A stretch of DNA of 64,000 nt, taken from NCBI RefSeq assembly GCF_003369915.1, contig NC_046673.1, positions 11,392,001 through 11,456,000 of the forward strand. Reading direction: 5' to 3'. Position 1 is the first letter of the stretch. Every line of letters starts with the position of its first letter. Made by a program: the position numbers and the translations under genes. This DNA comes from Drosophila miranda (taxonomy: Eukaryota > Arthropoda > Insecta > Diptera > Drosophilidae). Below, one piece after another: positions 46,271 through 58,923 of this stretch. The notes beneath the pieces are model-generated. The model ran no database searches. It was not told where the DNA came from and worked only from the letters and a program-made list of their open reading frames with translations.

Positions 46271-48109
46271 ATCGGAGAGACACTGGACCATTGACCATTA
46301 CCTCGGACAGAGCAAGCGACAGTGCATTACCCTTGTCCGGGATTGCCCAGCCGACACCCTCGTGGAGGGTTCAGCTAGAAGATTTTCGCCAGCCGTGCGC
46401 CTGGAAAGCGACACAAATTATTTCAATTCCAATTCCGATTCCGATGAGGAATATCCTGATTCAGAAACTGACAGTGCGATTGTCCCGAAAAGTTATGCTC
46501 CCGCACTCTCCAATCTGCACCATCTTCGAAGATGTTCACCACATTGTACAACATTTTTTGTTTAAATTGAATTGTTTCTATGACAGACAGTGGAAGCAGA
46601 TGATATGCGATAGTTGCGCTTGAATATAAAATGCTATCCAGGGTTTGTAAAAGTCAGTTGTAACAGCTAACAATCTGAGATTATTAAATTTGTTTACAAC
46701 GAATTTGTACTTCGAGTATGCTCTCAGCATCAATTGAATGATTATACCGTATACGTACAGTTTAGCAAAATGATTCCTCAACTATTCATCGCGTACATGT
46801 AAATGCCATTAGTAGCCAACATTTAAATGAGATCATGCGGGAGGTTCAATATCTAATTAATGATATAATCACAAGTTTTATATCTATTATCCAATTAGAG
46901 ATCATTTCGAAAATCTTGCAGAACTTTCAAATCAAATATAATCTGTGATTTTTCCGGCCAAACCCTCATACTATTTTCCTTGCATTACCCTTAGCTCCTT
47001 TTTCCCCCTTAGCAAAAATTCCTTTCAGACCGCACAGGGAAAAGTTTTCATTTTGGCTTCAATCAAATTAATTTGTTTATTAGGAACAGAGCAAATACTC
47101 ACTCACTCGTCCTGCCTGTCCTGCCCGTCCTGCCTACCAATCACACTCCCACTTGCACTCGCACTTCCCCCGTACAGTAGTGTCTGTCTAGTCGAATGAA
47201 TCATCATTTTTATTATTACGTATACGCCCCGGTGGCAGAGGCAATGGCATGGTTTCTGGCTCAGCTCCCTGCCACTTTTCCATCATTTGCAGCGCAAATT
47301 GCTGTTGTTATTGTGGCGATTGTTCTGCGGCACCAGCACACACACACACATTTACACACAAAAGAGAGCGAGAGAGAGAGGGAGAAAAAGAGAGTGGTAG
47401 GAGAGAGGAAAGGGGCAACAAAAGTTATTATTATTTTAACAATTTTCCAACTCTTTCGCGCTTGAGCGGCGCCATCGAAGGTCGCGTAATTCGAAAGCAA
47501 TTTGTTGAAATTAAATTTGATTACGTTTATGGTGCGCCAGCTGCCAGCAATTCTGTCCAAAACTTTCGTCCGTTTCGGCCGACCCCGAGCCCCAACAACT
47601 CTTTAATCGCTCGGTAATTGCCTCAAATTTTCCGACCAACAGAGGTCGGTTGCCAAGCCCCGATCGAAATGAAAAGCTCCTCTCAGACTTTCTTTATTCC
47701 TATCTCTCTTTCCTGTAACTGTCTGACAGTTGGTCTTGGACTTGGTCTTGGACTTGGTCTTGGACTTGGTCTTGGTCTTGGACTTGGTCTTGGACTTGGT
47801 CTTGGACTTGGTCTTTGACTTGGGCTGGTTCTTGCACTTGGTCTGGGACAGGCACATTCACAGGATAATTAAGCATTTCGAGATAAATGTTTTGTCAAAC
47901 AAAATGAAATTAAGTTTCAACTGTGAACAGCTCTAGGCCAAGCCAAGCCAAAGTAATGATTCTTGCCATCCGAGGGAGCAGACTTGGAGACATCAACAAC
48001 TCAACAACTAATAGATTGCTCTTTCTTTATTTCAAAAATTTCTCTGCGAAGGTCAACGCACTCGAACTGTATGCAAAATATATTTAGTTTCTTATTGAGG
48101 GAGACTCAA
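46271..48109. other. Intergenic block
   Basis: A plus-strand frame at 46362-46565 has an acidic Ser/Asp/Glu stretch, but it has no supporting start or splice signals and borders the dead retroelement. 46620-46960 is AT-rich. A CA and GA repeat lies at 47336-47405. A 12-base minisatellite occupies 47730-47845. No gene is supported. Confidence 0.5.
47730..47845. repeat. 12-bp minisatellite (GGTCTTGGACTT)n
   Basis: About seven to eight tandem copies, one with the inner hexamer duplicated. The length is a multiple of three, so frames stay open on both strands (Gly-Leu on plus, Lys-Ser-Lys-Thr on minus). I read this as a repeat artefact, not a gene. Confidence 0.92.
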
Positions 48110-48783
48110 TTACTTGAAAGTCAAGTCGTAGTTCTCATTGATATTCTCTATATAGGGATTGGCTCTATCGCTGGCAAACTCACGCTTCAAGTCCAATTCG
48201 GGGGATATTAGTAACTTGCGCAGTTTTTTGACTCAAGGATGTGGGAAAATCAAGTTAGTATATTTGCTCTTTAATGATTGAATAAAGCTACCTTGTGGTT
48301 CATCGACTTTTCCCTGCTTATGCTCTTCCAGCAGTTGTTCTTGCTTCTCCTTCTTTTCGTCTGAGTTCTGATCCACAGGCGGATTGGTTGCGTTGTACCC
48401 TAGTAGATTTTTGATTGCTGGGGTATCCTCTGATTTCATCCCTGCATTATCTTTGTCGGCCATGGCAACAACCGCACTGATAGCTACGAAAGATTTTGTA
48501 GCATTAGCACACCTTTTGATCTAACTATCGCCCTATCTGAACCTACGATCCGTAAGCTGTGCAAGCTTATCCATCCACTCAATGCCAACTGCACTCGCAT
48601 CCCCATGCAACTGCTTATGATACGCTTCAATCAGGCCCTCGCGATTGAACAAACCTGGAAAATGATTTTATGTAAGCAAAAATTCAGAGCTTCCTGCTTA
48701 GGGATTGCCTTACCCCAAACAGTGGCCAGGATCAACGCGAACAGAATGAAGAGGGGGACAAACATACGCGAATTAGGATTCAT
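48110..48783 (-). CDS. Four-exon gene, ~163 aa secreted or membrane-anchored protein, unrecognised
   Basis: Reconstructed from splice sites and phase. Exons are 48783-48714, 48654-48547, 48483-48292 and 48231-48110. Introns are 59, 63 and 60 bp, with donors GTAAGG, GTAGGT and GTAGCT, acceptors TTCCAG, TCGTAG and TTGAG, and CTAAT/CTAAC branch sites in the second and third. All four exons join in one open frame ending in TAA. Residues 7-24 (starting MFVPLFILFALI) are strongly hydrophobic, a signal peptide or N-terminal anchor. Then follow a helical stretch (to about residue 60), a hydrophilic Lys/Glu/Gln-rich region (about 65-120) and a C-terminal part with KKLRKLL and ending Asp-Leu-Thr-Phe-Lys. 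I know no matching family. An AT-rich TATA-like stretch lies 30-60 bases upstream of the ATG. Confidence 0.8.
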
Positions 48784-50828
48784 TCTCGGATGATTTTCGG
48801 AAAGCCAGACTTAAAATATATCAATATATTATAATTCTTATTTTTCTGGATTTTTCTACTGTTGATTCTGAACTAAATAAAACTGGTTCGGGGACTGAGT
48901 TGAGTTTTAAAGAAAAGCCTAGAGAAAAGTGCTCGTTTTTCTGAAGTACTCGTTTTTCCTTGCTAATCCGTTTCCGCTTAGCCCTAGCCCTCTATCGTTT
49001 CCTCAACGCTTTGTAGCGCTTTTGAGCTTTCTCGGCCACAATTTTGCTTTATGCGGCTGACCACCTTCGCCCCCGCCCCCGCCCACGCGCCCGCTCTGGC
49101 GTTGGAACAAGTTGCCAAAAGTTAAAGTTTTTGTGGCTTACAACAACAAGAGTGGATGCCCCATCAAGTGCCACGCCCGCACACAAGTGCCCTGAGTGGG
49201 AGTCCCACTTGCGTAAACGTTTACCAAGAAGAGAAAAGGGAACAGACAGAGGAGAAACCAACAAAAATGTTTCTCTCCAAGGGGAGGGCTAACTAAACAC
49301 AAACGGATGTGCAGATATCCCCGAAAATCCAACAACCCCTCGCCCATTTCTCTCTTCAATATTTTAAAACCCAAACAATTTTTACGGCAAATTCATCTCA
49401 AAATACAAAATAGAACAACAAAAAAATGGACGGAACAAAATTGAAAAATTCAAAATGAAATGTTTGAGGTTTGCCAAAAATATTTCCAGCATTTCAGTGT
49501 GTAAATAGTGGAATATTGTTGCAGTTGTTGTTGGTGCACACACACTGGGACGTTCATCCATATATGTATGTACGAATATGTGGGAGAGTGTGCCCAAAAC
49601 CAGCCCAAATGTCTAAAGTTGTTGCCACTGCCTATTCAGCTCTTGTGCCATTCCCCTTGAAAGGGGGGCGCTACTCTTTATTAAAATGTCAAGTTAAGGG
49701 GGCTGGGGCTAAGAGCCCCGGAGAAGCCGAAGGTCTCGGCAATAAAACGGATTCTAGCATTTGTCAGCCCAGGCTGATTGTTGCCGTTGTTGTAGCCATT
49801 AAACGCAGTCCTCAGAAGAAGAGATGAGGAGGTGAAAGCAAAACAAAAAGCTGGGCTAACAAAATGGCAACTGAATACGGATTCGTATTGGGAGCACTCC
49901 TCTTTGTCTGCCAGTTAAAAACATCTTAAAAGCTACTTTTAACCACAATTATGTAAATATTAACACAAACAAAACATAAGACAAAAGCACAACAGCCCAT
50001 AAGGAACCTCACACTGATACTCACTCAGACACCCAGAGGAGACACCGACAAAGATACAGATACACACGCACCCACATTCAGTGACAGCGACAGGCATCCT
50101 CATCCTCAACATCTGTGTGTGAATGCCAAACTGTGATTCGGCTGACATTTACTGTGACAGCCACACCATCAAGTGGAGATCGTTGGACATAGCATCTATA
50201 ATAAGGATAAGGATTAAAGTATTCGAAATTATCCAAAGGTTTTCGTTATTTATCCCAAAGATAATCAGATTTTACAGTGCTCAAAAGCTAAATTCCTGGA
50301 AAGCTGAAAAAGGTACTGAGAAGTTAAATGACAAACAGTGAATGAAGTCACGCTGTGCGCCTCATCACTAAAGCCATAGACTGTCATAGGCAGAACAACA
50401 GGCAGCTCCAAGTGCGGTGAAGGATGGCCAGGCAACCCATGAAGCCAGCAAATGTCTAGAGTGTCGACAACAGAACCATTAGCATCTGGATGAGTGCAAA
50501 TCCGCACTCCCGCCCCCACAAGCTGGCCTACCCCTGCCCCTACCCCAGGCCTCCACCCGCCCAGTCAGGTGTTCAGTTTAATGTCGAAGTGTGGGCGTAT
50601 GTGAGTGTGAGTGAATGTATCTTTGTGTGGGCTCAGTGTGCATAAAGGAAGAGTGTGAGAGAGAGAAAGAGAGGTGCAATCCCCAAGACGGAGGCAGACT
50701 CCGGCAATGGTAATAAGCAAAGCGGGTCGGGTCAAATGCTGGACCGGCAAACACTGGTGCGGGGTAGCTACGAGAGCATTATTATTGAAAACTGTTAGAC
50801 TTGACAGAAGGTCACGTTTTGTCAAGCC

Positions 50829-50920
50829 CAGTCAGTCAGTCAGTCAGCCAACCAGCCAGTCATTCTGACAGTCAGTCAGTCAGTCACTCAGTCGGTCATT
50901 CATTCATTCATTCAACCAGA
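50829..50920. repeat. CAGT and CATT tetranucleotide runs
   Basis: Two CAGT blocks interrupted by CAGCCAAC, followed by four CATT tetramers. Confidence 0.9.
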
Positions 50921-53195
50921 GAGTCAATGAAACGAGCAAAAGAAATGCAAAAATGCACAGACGACAATCCGTTTTCATGGCTGATTTAACAAAGTTTGGG
51001 ATGCTGGAAATGCCACGACAGAGAGGATGAAGATGAGACCCAGACTGGTGTATGCGGTGGAGGAGGTGGGCGACAAACAAGAAAATGGATTTAAGGACCA
51101 CAAGGCAGACCTTTTAATACCCTAACCAAGGGATGTCCCAAAGAATAATTATCTTGAGCTAACCAAAGAATTAATACAGGAATGGCGGATATCCTAATTT
51201 AATGTTATATCAATGAATATCAGAGACTTGCCAAGGAACAGCAAACAGTAATACCCGATGATTATGCAGATATAATAACATTACATTCGTTACATAACAT
51301 AAGCTGATATCATGAGTCATTGAGTCAATGGACTCCGCCAATCTCGAGAAGAGGGCATCCACACAAGCCAGCGTGACATTGATAAAATGCGAAATTGACT
51401 AGAGTCTGTATGGAATCGAGTTCATTGATAAAGAATTCAGCTTTCTCTACGGCCAGCCGGCCAGCATATGGAAAACGTAACTCCGTAAAGGAAACGCGGC
51501 AAGGAAGCTGCATCTCCTGCTCACTTGTTGCCAAAAGAAGAATGGAAATTATTTCATTGCAAATATATATACGTACACGAGCAGGGTCTGTGAGTGAGCA
51601 AAGAGAATCGAAACCAAAATCACATTAAGCCACCCAAAGAATTGAGAATTGCAGGGAGAGAGGTAGAAGGGAACCGAGGGAGAGAAGTGCAATGGGAAAG
51701 GGCAGGAGATGGAAGGGGTTAGGGTAAGCGCTGGCGGATAGCGATAGACAGGATGACGGGGGGGTCTGAATGTCTGCCCAGTCCCGGTTCCAAGAGCAGA
51801 TCCAGTCGCAGTGGCAGTCACACAAATGCCAATCCAGTCACGGGGTCTAAAAATCAAAAATTTGAATTTCGATCACGTCTTCAATTACGTCGAATCGACG
51901 TGCATATAAATCAACTCTGTAACAGGCCAAACACACATACACTGTCAGATGCCAGGAGGTGGCGGGTTGGGGTGTAGGGTAGAGCGTTGGACTGGCAGTC
52001 AGTCGTCAGTCAGTCAAATGTGGTTTTGTTGCTGTGCCCCTCAGTACACTTGCCTCGTTGTTGCGTTGAGTTTTGTAAATCAAGTGGAAATGCCACACAA
52101 AAAAAAAGATAGGAGAATCGGGAACGGGAATGGGAATGGGAACAGGGATAGGAACAGGAACAGGCAGGAAGCGGAGCAGAATGATGATGATGATCTACAC
52201 GATGATGGTTGGTTGGTTGGTTCGTTGGTTGGTTAGAGTTGGGGCTGGAGTTGGGCAAAAGCACAACCAAGTCAGAGTCAAGAGCTGGAGTGCTGATGCG
52301 GCACAAGTGTGTGGGTGTGTCTGCGTGCGGGGCACTCATGCAAAGTGCAGTTGACATGCGGAAATTGTAGGTGCGCGGCTCCCGGTCACGCCCACCACAG
52401 TAGCTCACCCCACTTCAAGGACGGCATATGTCGGATGTACCGAATGAAACTTAGCTTTAACTGAATTAAAAATTGGCCACAAAATGTTGGCCCCAAAAGT
52501 TAGACCACCGAAAAGCTGAAAGGAAATAGTCTCTCAGCAGGGGACAGCCTTTCCGAATTATTTTGGATTAAAAATTGAAATTTCTGGCCAAGACATGCAA
52601 TCGGGAGCTTGTTGTTCAATTTCCCCCCATCACGCTGATTATCCGTGACAGCTATCGAATCCCTGCCACGCGCACACACACACACACACTCGCAGTCCCA
52701 AAGAGGAAAAGAGACGGAGATGTACACACTCTCAGCAATGACAACATGTCCTGTTGTTGCTGATGTTTGTCGGGAATTTGATTTGATTTCCACCAGCAAC
52801 TGCAACAGAATGGGGCACGGAGAATGGGGCATGGCGAAAGGCGTACGGTGGCAACGAAGTTGTCCTCGTCAATGTTGGCACTGCAACCTCCATTTTCATC
52901 TATCCCTTAGATCCTGCCGCCCCTCATCCTTCTCCTCCCCCTTATACTCCTCCTGCTGCTTCTACTGCCACTCCTCTGTGAAATATCCTGGCCCTGCCAT
53001 TCGCTTGAAATTACTGACAACTGCTTCAAGCAGCAGCAAAGTTGGATTTGCATGGCCCCGAGCAAGCAGCCTGTCTCTGTGTAAGTGTCTGTCTCTCTGT
53101 GTCTGTGTCTGTGTCTGCGTGCGTATCTACACATGTGTGAGTGTCTGCATCTCTGTGTGTGAGAGCTGTCAGTCATTGGCACAAGTGCACATATC

Positions 53196-53329
53196 AGGGT
53201 GATTCACTCCATTAAGAGAGCACATTTATCTAAATCTATTGAAGGTTGTGTTGTGTCTGTGCAAAACTACACCGTGAGCTTAGTAAATTATATTTAAAAT
53301 TTCATAAATCCTTTCAAGTGATTCACCCT
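53196..53329. repeat. Possible MITE with 12-bp inverted ends
   Basis: AGGGTGATTCAC at the left and GTGATTCACCCT at the right are inverted with 11 of 12 matches and enclose about 110 bp of AT-rich DNA. No clear target duplication is visible. No coding capacity. Confidence 0.4.
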
Positions 53330-53739
53330 AATGTACACACGTAACAAGCCCACCCGAAAAAAAGCAGCATCTTGCTACACATGCATTTGTCTGAGGCACA
53401 GCCCATTCCTCCTTCCAGCTTCTGCCTTTGATGTCAGCATGGGGCATGGCGGCTGGAGTGGAGTGGAGTGGAGAGAGAGCAGACGACTGTGTGACAGCTT
53501 TCTTGAGATGCACTTCACGTGCATTTGACTGCTTAAATAAATTTGGCTCATGGTAATAAATTCACTTAAACTCAAACTGCATGGATGTCTTAGTACTAGT
53601 ACAGCAGCAGTCTTCATCCCCCCTAGCATCACCACATTCACCCACACACCCAGAGAACGAGGGGAAAGGGGGAATGCTGTGGAGGTCTTTATAAGACTTT
53701 TTGTTTAGACACTCATAAACATAATTGACGTCATAAAAA

Positions 53740-53770
53740 CAGACAGCAGCAGCAGCAGTAGCAGCAGCAA
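53740..53770. repeat. (CAG)n triplet repeat
   Basis: An imperfect run of AGC/CAG triplets in noncoding sequence. Confidence 0.85.
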
Positions 53771-55736
53771 CGACAATGACATAATGTCATGTAAATCTGT
53801 GCAGAGATTGCATGTCGGCATGCCCCATGACTCTCCATTCCCCCACTCTCAGCACTCTCTGGACTGCCGCTGTGGTAAGTGAAAATCATTAGTTTCAAGT
53901 CCACACAAAAGCCAAGGCATTTGTTTTGTTTGAGCTGCTTTAAAATGAAATGCCTCTCATGTTTTATACGGGCCAGCTCTGCCTTTATGCAATATATATG
54001 AGTATGTGCATAAATATATATGTATAGATGTAAGTCTATATATAACCACTTTTGTAGCCCCCTGTAGCCGCCACTTCTTTCTCTGGCAAAGCGGCCTGCA
54101 TTTTTTGTATAAATTCTAACAAATTGTCTACACTTCCGACCAAACTGCGCTCCCCTGTCCCGCCACATATCCCCCACAAACTTGGCCGGAGCCCCCACCA
54201 TCCAGCCCATCCCTCACCACTCCATTCCATACCATTCCTCTTCCTCCGTATGGCTCCTACTCTGTCTAACCTACGAGTAGTGCCGCTTAGGTCTCCATAA
54301 ATCAAAAAGTGCTTGGCTACAGTTTTACAGTTTTGTGCAGTTGCTTTGTGTCCTATCTGCCATACACTGTCCCGTGCCCCGTGCCTCGGGCCCCTGCCCC
54401 TGCTCCAGCCACATATTCTGCCCCTCCCCTCATGGCTTCTTTTCTTTATATTTTTTATGAACTCCACGAACAAGCAGCTGCAGGGGTGGGTCGTAATGGT
54501 CCACATGCCTGGCATGCCGCACTTTTGTGCGTCGTCAACTCGCAGTTTAACATATTAAAAGTAAAGTGAAGTGGTCACACTGCCAGAAAAATTTGAACAA
54601 AATGAATATTTAGACAAAAAACCAACGAAGATGAGGAAAAATGAAAGGAGAAGATGATCGGTAAGAAAAGTCCTGCAAAAAACAATACGCTTTAAGTTAG
54701 GCATGATTTCAAAATACATATTGATCTTAATCTTTCTATAAATCGGAATTGATAAAGAAAAGTACAGTCGTACACGTTTGCGGGATAAAAATAACAAGAA
54801 TTGGAGCTGTAAGTGACCGTAGCTCTCATCTGTTCGTGGGTAAACGATTTCTCTCAATACCTGCACTATTACATAGCCTATTTCCTATTTTTTCCAATAG
54901 TATCTAGGCAGTAAGTCGAATATAATAATGATTTAAAATATAGGAATTGGTTTCTAGAGAATCTCATTGGGAACGAATCAAAAGAATAGTAGTAGAAAAG
55001 ATCAAATTAAAATCGGTGTGGTGCAGAAAATTATAAAAATGTAGGTAATCAAATCTAAAAACGAAATATTTCCTGAATCAAAGTGTGCTTCTAAAGATGC
55101 AATTTTGCAGCTATATTTATGATTTGTCCTTAAAAATATTGTACTATAATTGAAGAGGAAAAAAAAAGGAGTGCATCTAGAGATGCCAAGGAATTTTCAT
55201 TAATTCTTTTCTTATTCTTGTACAGTGCTATACTTTCAGTGCATTCCACATCCGCTTAGCCCCTGAGCAGGCATCACGTTGAGCAAGGGACGAAAGAGTG
55301 AGCTATTCTATTGTCGTTTGCCTGATCCCATTCATTATTCATCATTGGCAAGTTCTCGTGTGGAATGTCCTTTGTGCTGTGATGGCACCCAGTTCCGGAG
55401 CTTCGAAGTCCCGAGCATTCCCACATTCTGCACTTCCTGTTGCACATCCATCCAATAATTAGCGAGGAGGCAGCGAAGAGGGGCTACATAGCCGACCAGA
55501 GCCGAGCCAAAGATGGGCTAGAAAACGAGATGAGATGAACGGGTTTTGGCCTCGTTTAAGCTCCTTTTGAAATATAATACCGTTATTTACACATCACTTC
55601 ATTGAGCGCGCCATTTTTTAAGCAAACAAGCGAGAGGATAGGAGATGGCAGGAGAAAATGCAGCAGAAAAGGAGAATCTTATCTTCCAGTGAGCGCTCGT
55701 CTCAGCTCGTTTATCATGCTCATTAGTCGTTGTCGC

Positions 55737-55765
55737 GTCCTCGTCGTCGTCGTCGTCGTCGTCGG
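55737..55765. repeat. (CGT)n triplet repeat
   Basis: A run of CGT triplets that yields apparent Val or Arg runs. Not treated as coding. Confidence 0.85.
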
Positions 55766-57725
55766 CGTCCTCGCTCTCAATGTCGCTGTCTCTGTGGCTG
55801 TTGTCCCTTGCCGGAATTATTGAACAGCATTGAAAACATTTTAAGCGATTCCACAAGTACTCGAACCTCGAAGCTCGAAACACCCCGCCGCACTATGTAC
55901 TTTTGTCGCACTCCCATAGCAACCCGAGTGGCTCTGGCTCTGGTGCTGGCTCTGAAGATGGCTGCCAAGGGGCTGGCATCTCCCTGCGCTGCTGTGAAGA
56001 TGCTTTTATGCTTATTAATGGCGCCACATGCAATTTATGTTTGGTAGTTAAAATACTGGCGCAAATTAATGGACGTAGTGTGCAATGTCCCCGAGCCGCA
56101 TCCGCCCCTCCAATTCCTTTGAAAGGACACGGCTCTGCCTAATTGCAAATGAAACGAATGTTTTGAGATTAAGCGGATAAAGTAATGAGCATCGGGTCCG
56201 AAGAATAGTTGGTTTCCAAAGTATGTTCCATGATTCAAATATCAGCTTTGTCTTAAAGCTAGAATCTTAAGTTAGAATGCTTAAACAGTATAAGGAATAA
56301 GCGAATCCTTGAGTCATCGATCACTAAGCTGTACTTATGTTCCCCATGATTCCCAGCCATATCTTACAGCTCTCTCGATTGTGGCGTTTAATTGCTTAAG
56401 CCATTTCAGATACACGTAAGCTCTGCTCTAAGCGTTTCAATAGCTGAATTAGCTGGACCATGTGGGTATAGTCGTATCGATGTATGTATAGTATGTGGAT
56501 AGGTGGCCGAGTGGCTCAAGCCACACACTTACGCACACAAAGAAAGAGATACATATGTATGCCACCTGGTGGCCCACAAGGCAGAGCTTCGAGCAGCCAC
56601 ATTATCCTTACCAGTATCCCTATCGCACTGCCACTGCTACTGCCAGCTCTCCTCCTGCCACTCCTTCACTATTCCTCCTGTGCGTTGAGTTGCTCCTGTT
56701 TCTCGCCGCTGGCACGACGAGCTTCCTAAACTCTCTCTAAACTTTCGCACAAAAGGCCAGCCCTCAATGGGGCCCCCTCTCCTTGCGCTGCCATGCCCCT
56801 GTGGAATGCAACTTTTTGACTTTGTGCGCCTTTGCGGCTGTTGTAGCTACGAAAATTTATGGCCAATTCAATAAACGATTTTATTACATGCGCACGTTGT
56901 GTTAACAATGTTATTATTATTGGCGCCCGGTTCCGAAAAAGGGTTCCGAGCGGCATGGGTATGGCCCCCGGCAATGCAGTGAATCTGGTGGCGCATAAAG
57001 CGTAGAGGGCAGGGTATACCGGATAAGGGATAAAGGGTGGTGGGTATCGGATAGCGGGCTATGCTAGTCGGAAACTGGCCGAGTATGAGCCAATTATTAT
57101 GAAAATTAATTTATTTTCTATCGGTAATGCGAGTCCAGGACCCAGATGGAGGCCATGGCTTCAGCAGCTACGGCTTCAGTGACTTCAGCAACGTTCTTAT
57201 CGCAGCCTGGCCAGCAGCCAGGATACCCATTCCCCACATTCCCATTCCTCTCCCTTGACCAAGTTATCCACAGGAATTGCAGTCTGGTCCCGGTTCTGTC
57301 GTGCATTTCCAAATGCTTTTACTTTGTGTATTGCGCAGCGATTGTTGTGGCTGCTGTTGGCCCCACTGTGCGGCCCTATTGTCTGTCAACGCTTTTTGCG
57401 CTTTTGTTTGTCCAATATACAAAAGGACAGCGCTAGCACAGAAACAGAGGCAGAGACAGAGACGGAGACGGAGACACCAACACACACACAGATGCTCCTT
57501 GGGTGGAGACACCAACACTCAAATGCTCCACGGGTGAATGTGGAACCCTATTTTCTGCCAATGCATTGTCCCTGCCGCTGCTCAGGAGAATGTATGTATG
57601 GATGTATGTACACGTATGTGTGAGAGTGCAAATACAAAGAATTCATAGAAGGCACTCATGTGCAACCCAACAAGGCAACAAAAGTCTCATTACTTTTACT
57701 TGGCAAATAATGAAGCTAACAACAA

Positions 57726-57748
57726 GGCACACACACACACACACACAA
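57726..57748. repeat. (AC)n microsatellite
   Basis: About 11 AC dinucleotides. Confidence 0.9.
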
Positions 57749-58376
57749 ACATGCACACGCGACACCCACACATGCATACATGCTCGTATATATATGCGAG
57801 TGCGTATCTGTGTGTCAATTTGACAATTGACTTTGGCTTTTTGCAGCCAGTTGGCAAATCGTCACTCGTGCCACCCACACAGCCACATATGCACACATAC
57901 TCGTACATATGTATGTATGATGTCCACTAAAAGCATACAGTTTAACTTTGCGTCAAGAAGAATCAAAGGAAACAGCCCTCTCTCGCGAGTTCGCTTATAT
58001 TTCGATATTCCCACTATAGAAATGGATTAACCAAATCCCAATGAAGATATTAAAACATATTTGCCCAGCTTTCAATATTTTTCGAGGGATTTCTTTGTGT
58101 ATCCATTAGCTACAGCCGATTATTCAGCACCATCAATAATTATAATTAGAGAAATTATTACTTTTTGAACATAATCCTCTTGCTTAAGGAAAGATAGCTA
58201 GTTTTCCAGTGCTCCGATTCCATATACGAGTATTTACTGCTTTAATCATTTTACTGCGGTGAATATTCTTTAAGAGCAAGAAGGAATACGATTGAATTTA
58301 TTGGGCCCAAGAATTGTATCACTGTAAATAAATCACTCGAAATTCTATTCTCAAGCTTTAATTCTATAGTAACTAC

Positions 58377-58741
58377 ACCCATAGAAAAAACTCAGAAATT
58401 TCAATATTTTCACTAATTTAAATATTTCTAACATTCATTTGCAGCCGAGAGAGAAAATTTAAGAGTTTGCACTTACAATTTGAAAGTAATCTAAAAATAT
58501 TTCTGTTATATATATTTCATATATAAATTGAATATATTTCAAATTGAAATTAAATATTTTATATTATAATAGATATATATAATAAAATAATATATAATAT
58601 ATATTTATTTAACAAACTTTTTAATATATTTATATGTAAATCAAAGTAAATTCAGTTTAATTACACCATGTTTGAGTTTATAAGACGAATATTCATTTAA
58701 AATTTGCTTGCTCTTTATTATGCCATTTTTTTCAGTGTATC
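58377..58741. repeat. Very AT-rich segment with weak inverted ends
   Basis: Left end ACACCCATAGAAAAAACTCAG and right end TTTTTTCAGTGTATC partly mirror each other around about 340 bp of AATATATAT-type sequence. It directly precedes the orphan exon at 58757. Possibly a MITE relic, possibly just low-complexity DNA. Confidence 0.25.
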
Positions 58742-58756
58742 TCTAACAAACCTTAG

Positions 58757-58923
58757 ATAGCCACAGTCCCTGGCCACCTTATATCTATGAGGAAACAGAC
58801 CACGCCAAGGAATCTATTACCGCCATTCCAACTAAAGATCTTCGCTGACAACACTACAACCACCCCAAGGGGTCGCCCTGGAAGGGCTTAGCCTCTTCCT
58901 GCTTCAACCACTTTGATGAATGA
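58757..58923 (+). pseudogene. Orphan coding-like exon with one in-frame TGA
   Basis: A good acceptor (CTAAC branch, CCTTAG at 58751-58756) opens a frame with strongly protein-like composition. It includes SPWPPYIYEETDHAKES, then a TGA at 58846, then QHYNHPKGSPWKGLASS and a final TGA at 58921. The opposite strand has several stops. No upstream exon is found in the AT-rich sequence to the left. It may be the last exon of a decayed gene, or a real exon with a leaky UGA-C stop, since the base after the TGA is C. Family not recognised. Confidence 0.4.

Larger units (their letters stand above)
48784..58376. other. Intergenic block, no convincing gene
   Basis: It is mostly simple repeats and ordinary noncoding sequence: CAGT/CATT runs at 50829-50920, GATG and GGTT runs at 52190-52235, AC repeats at 52671-52690, TGTC repeats at 53083-53160, CAG at 53740-53770, CGT at 55737-55765, and AC at 57726-57748. 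A terminal-inverted-repeat pair occurs at 53196-53329. A minus frame at about 51325-51600 has mixed protein-like composition without start or splice support. Confidence 0.5.

Noticed and set aside
46362..46565. Plus-strand acidic Ser/Asp frame beside the retrotransposon
   Set aside because: Short, without start, splice or homology support. It probably reads through decayed sequence.
52645..53202. Plus-strand 185-codon frame
   Set aside because: It is largely made of AC, TCC and TGTC repeats, ends in Cys/Val runs from TG repeats, and lacks gene signals.
56500..56525. GTGGCCGAGTGG resembling the start of a tRNA-Ser or tRNA-Leu
   Set aside because: No acceptor stem, anticodon arm or T-arm (GGTTCGAATCC) follows at the right distance.
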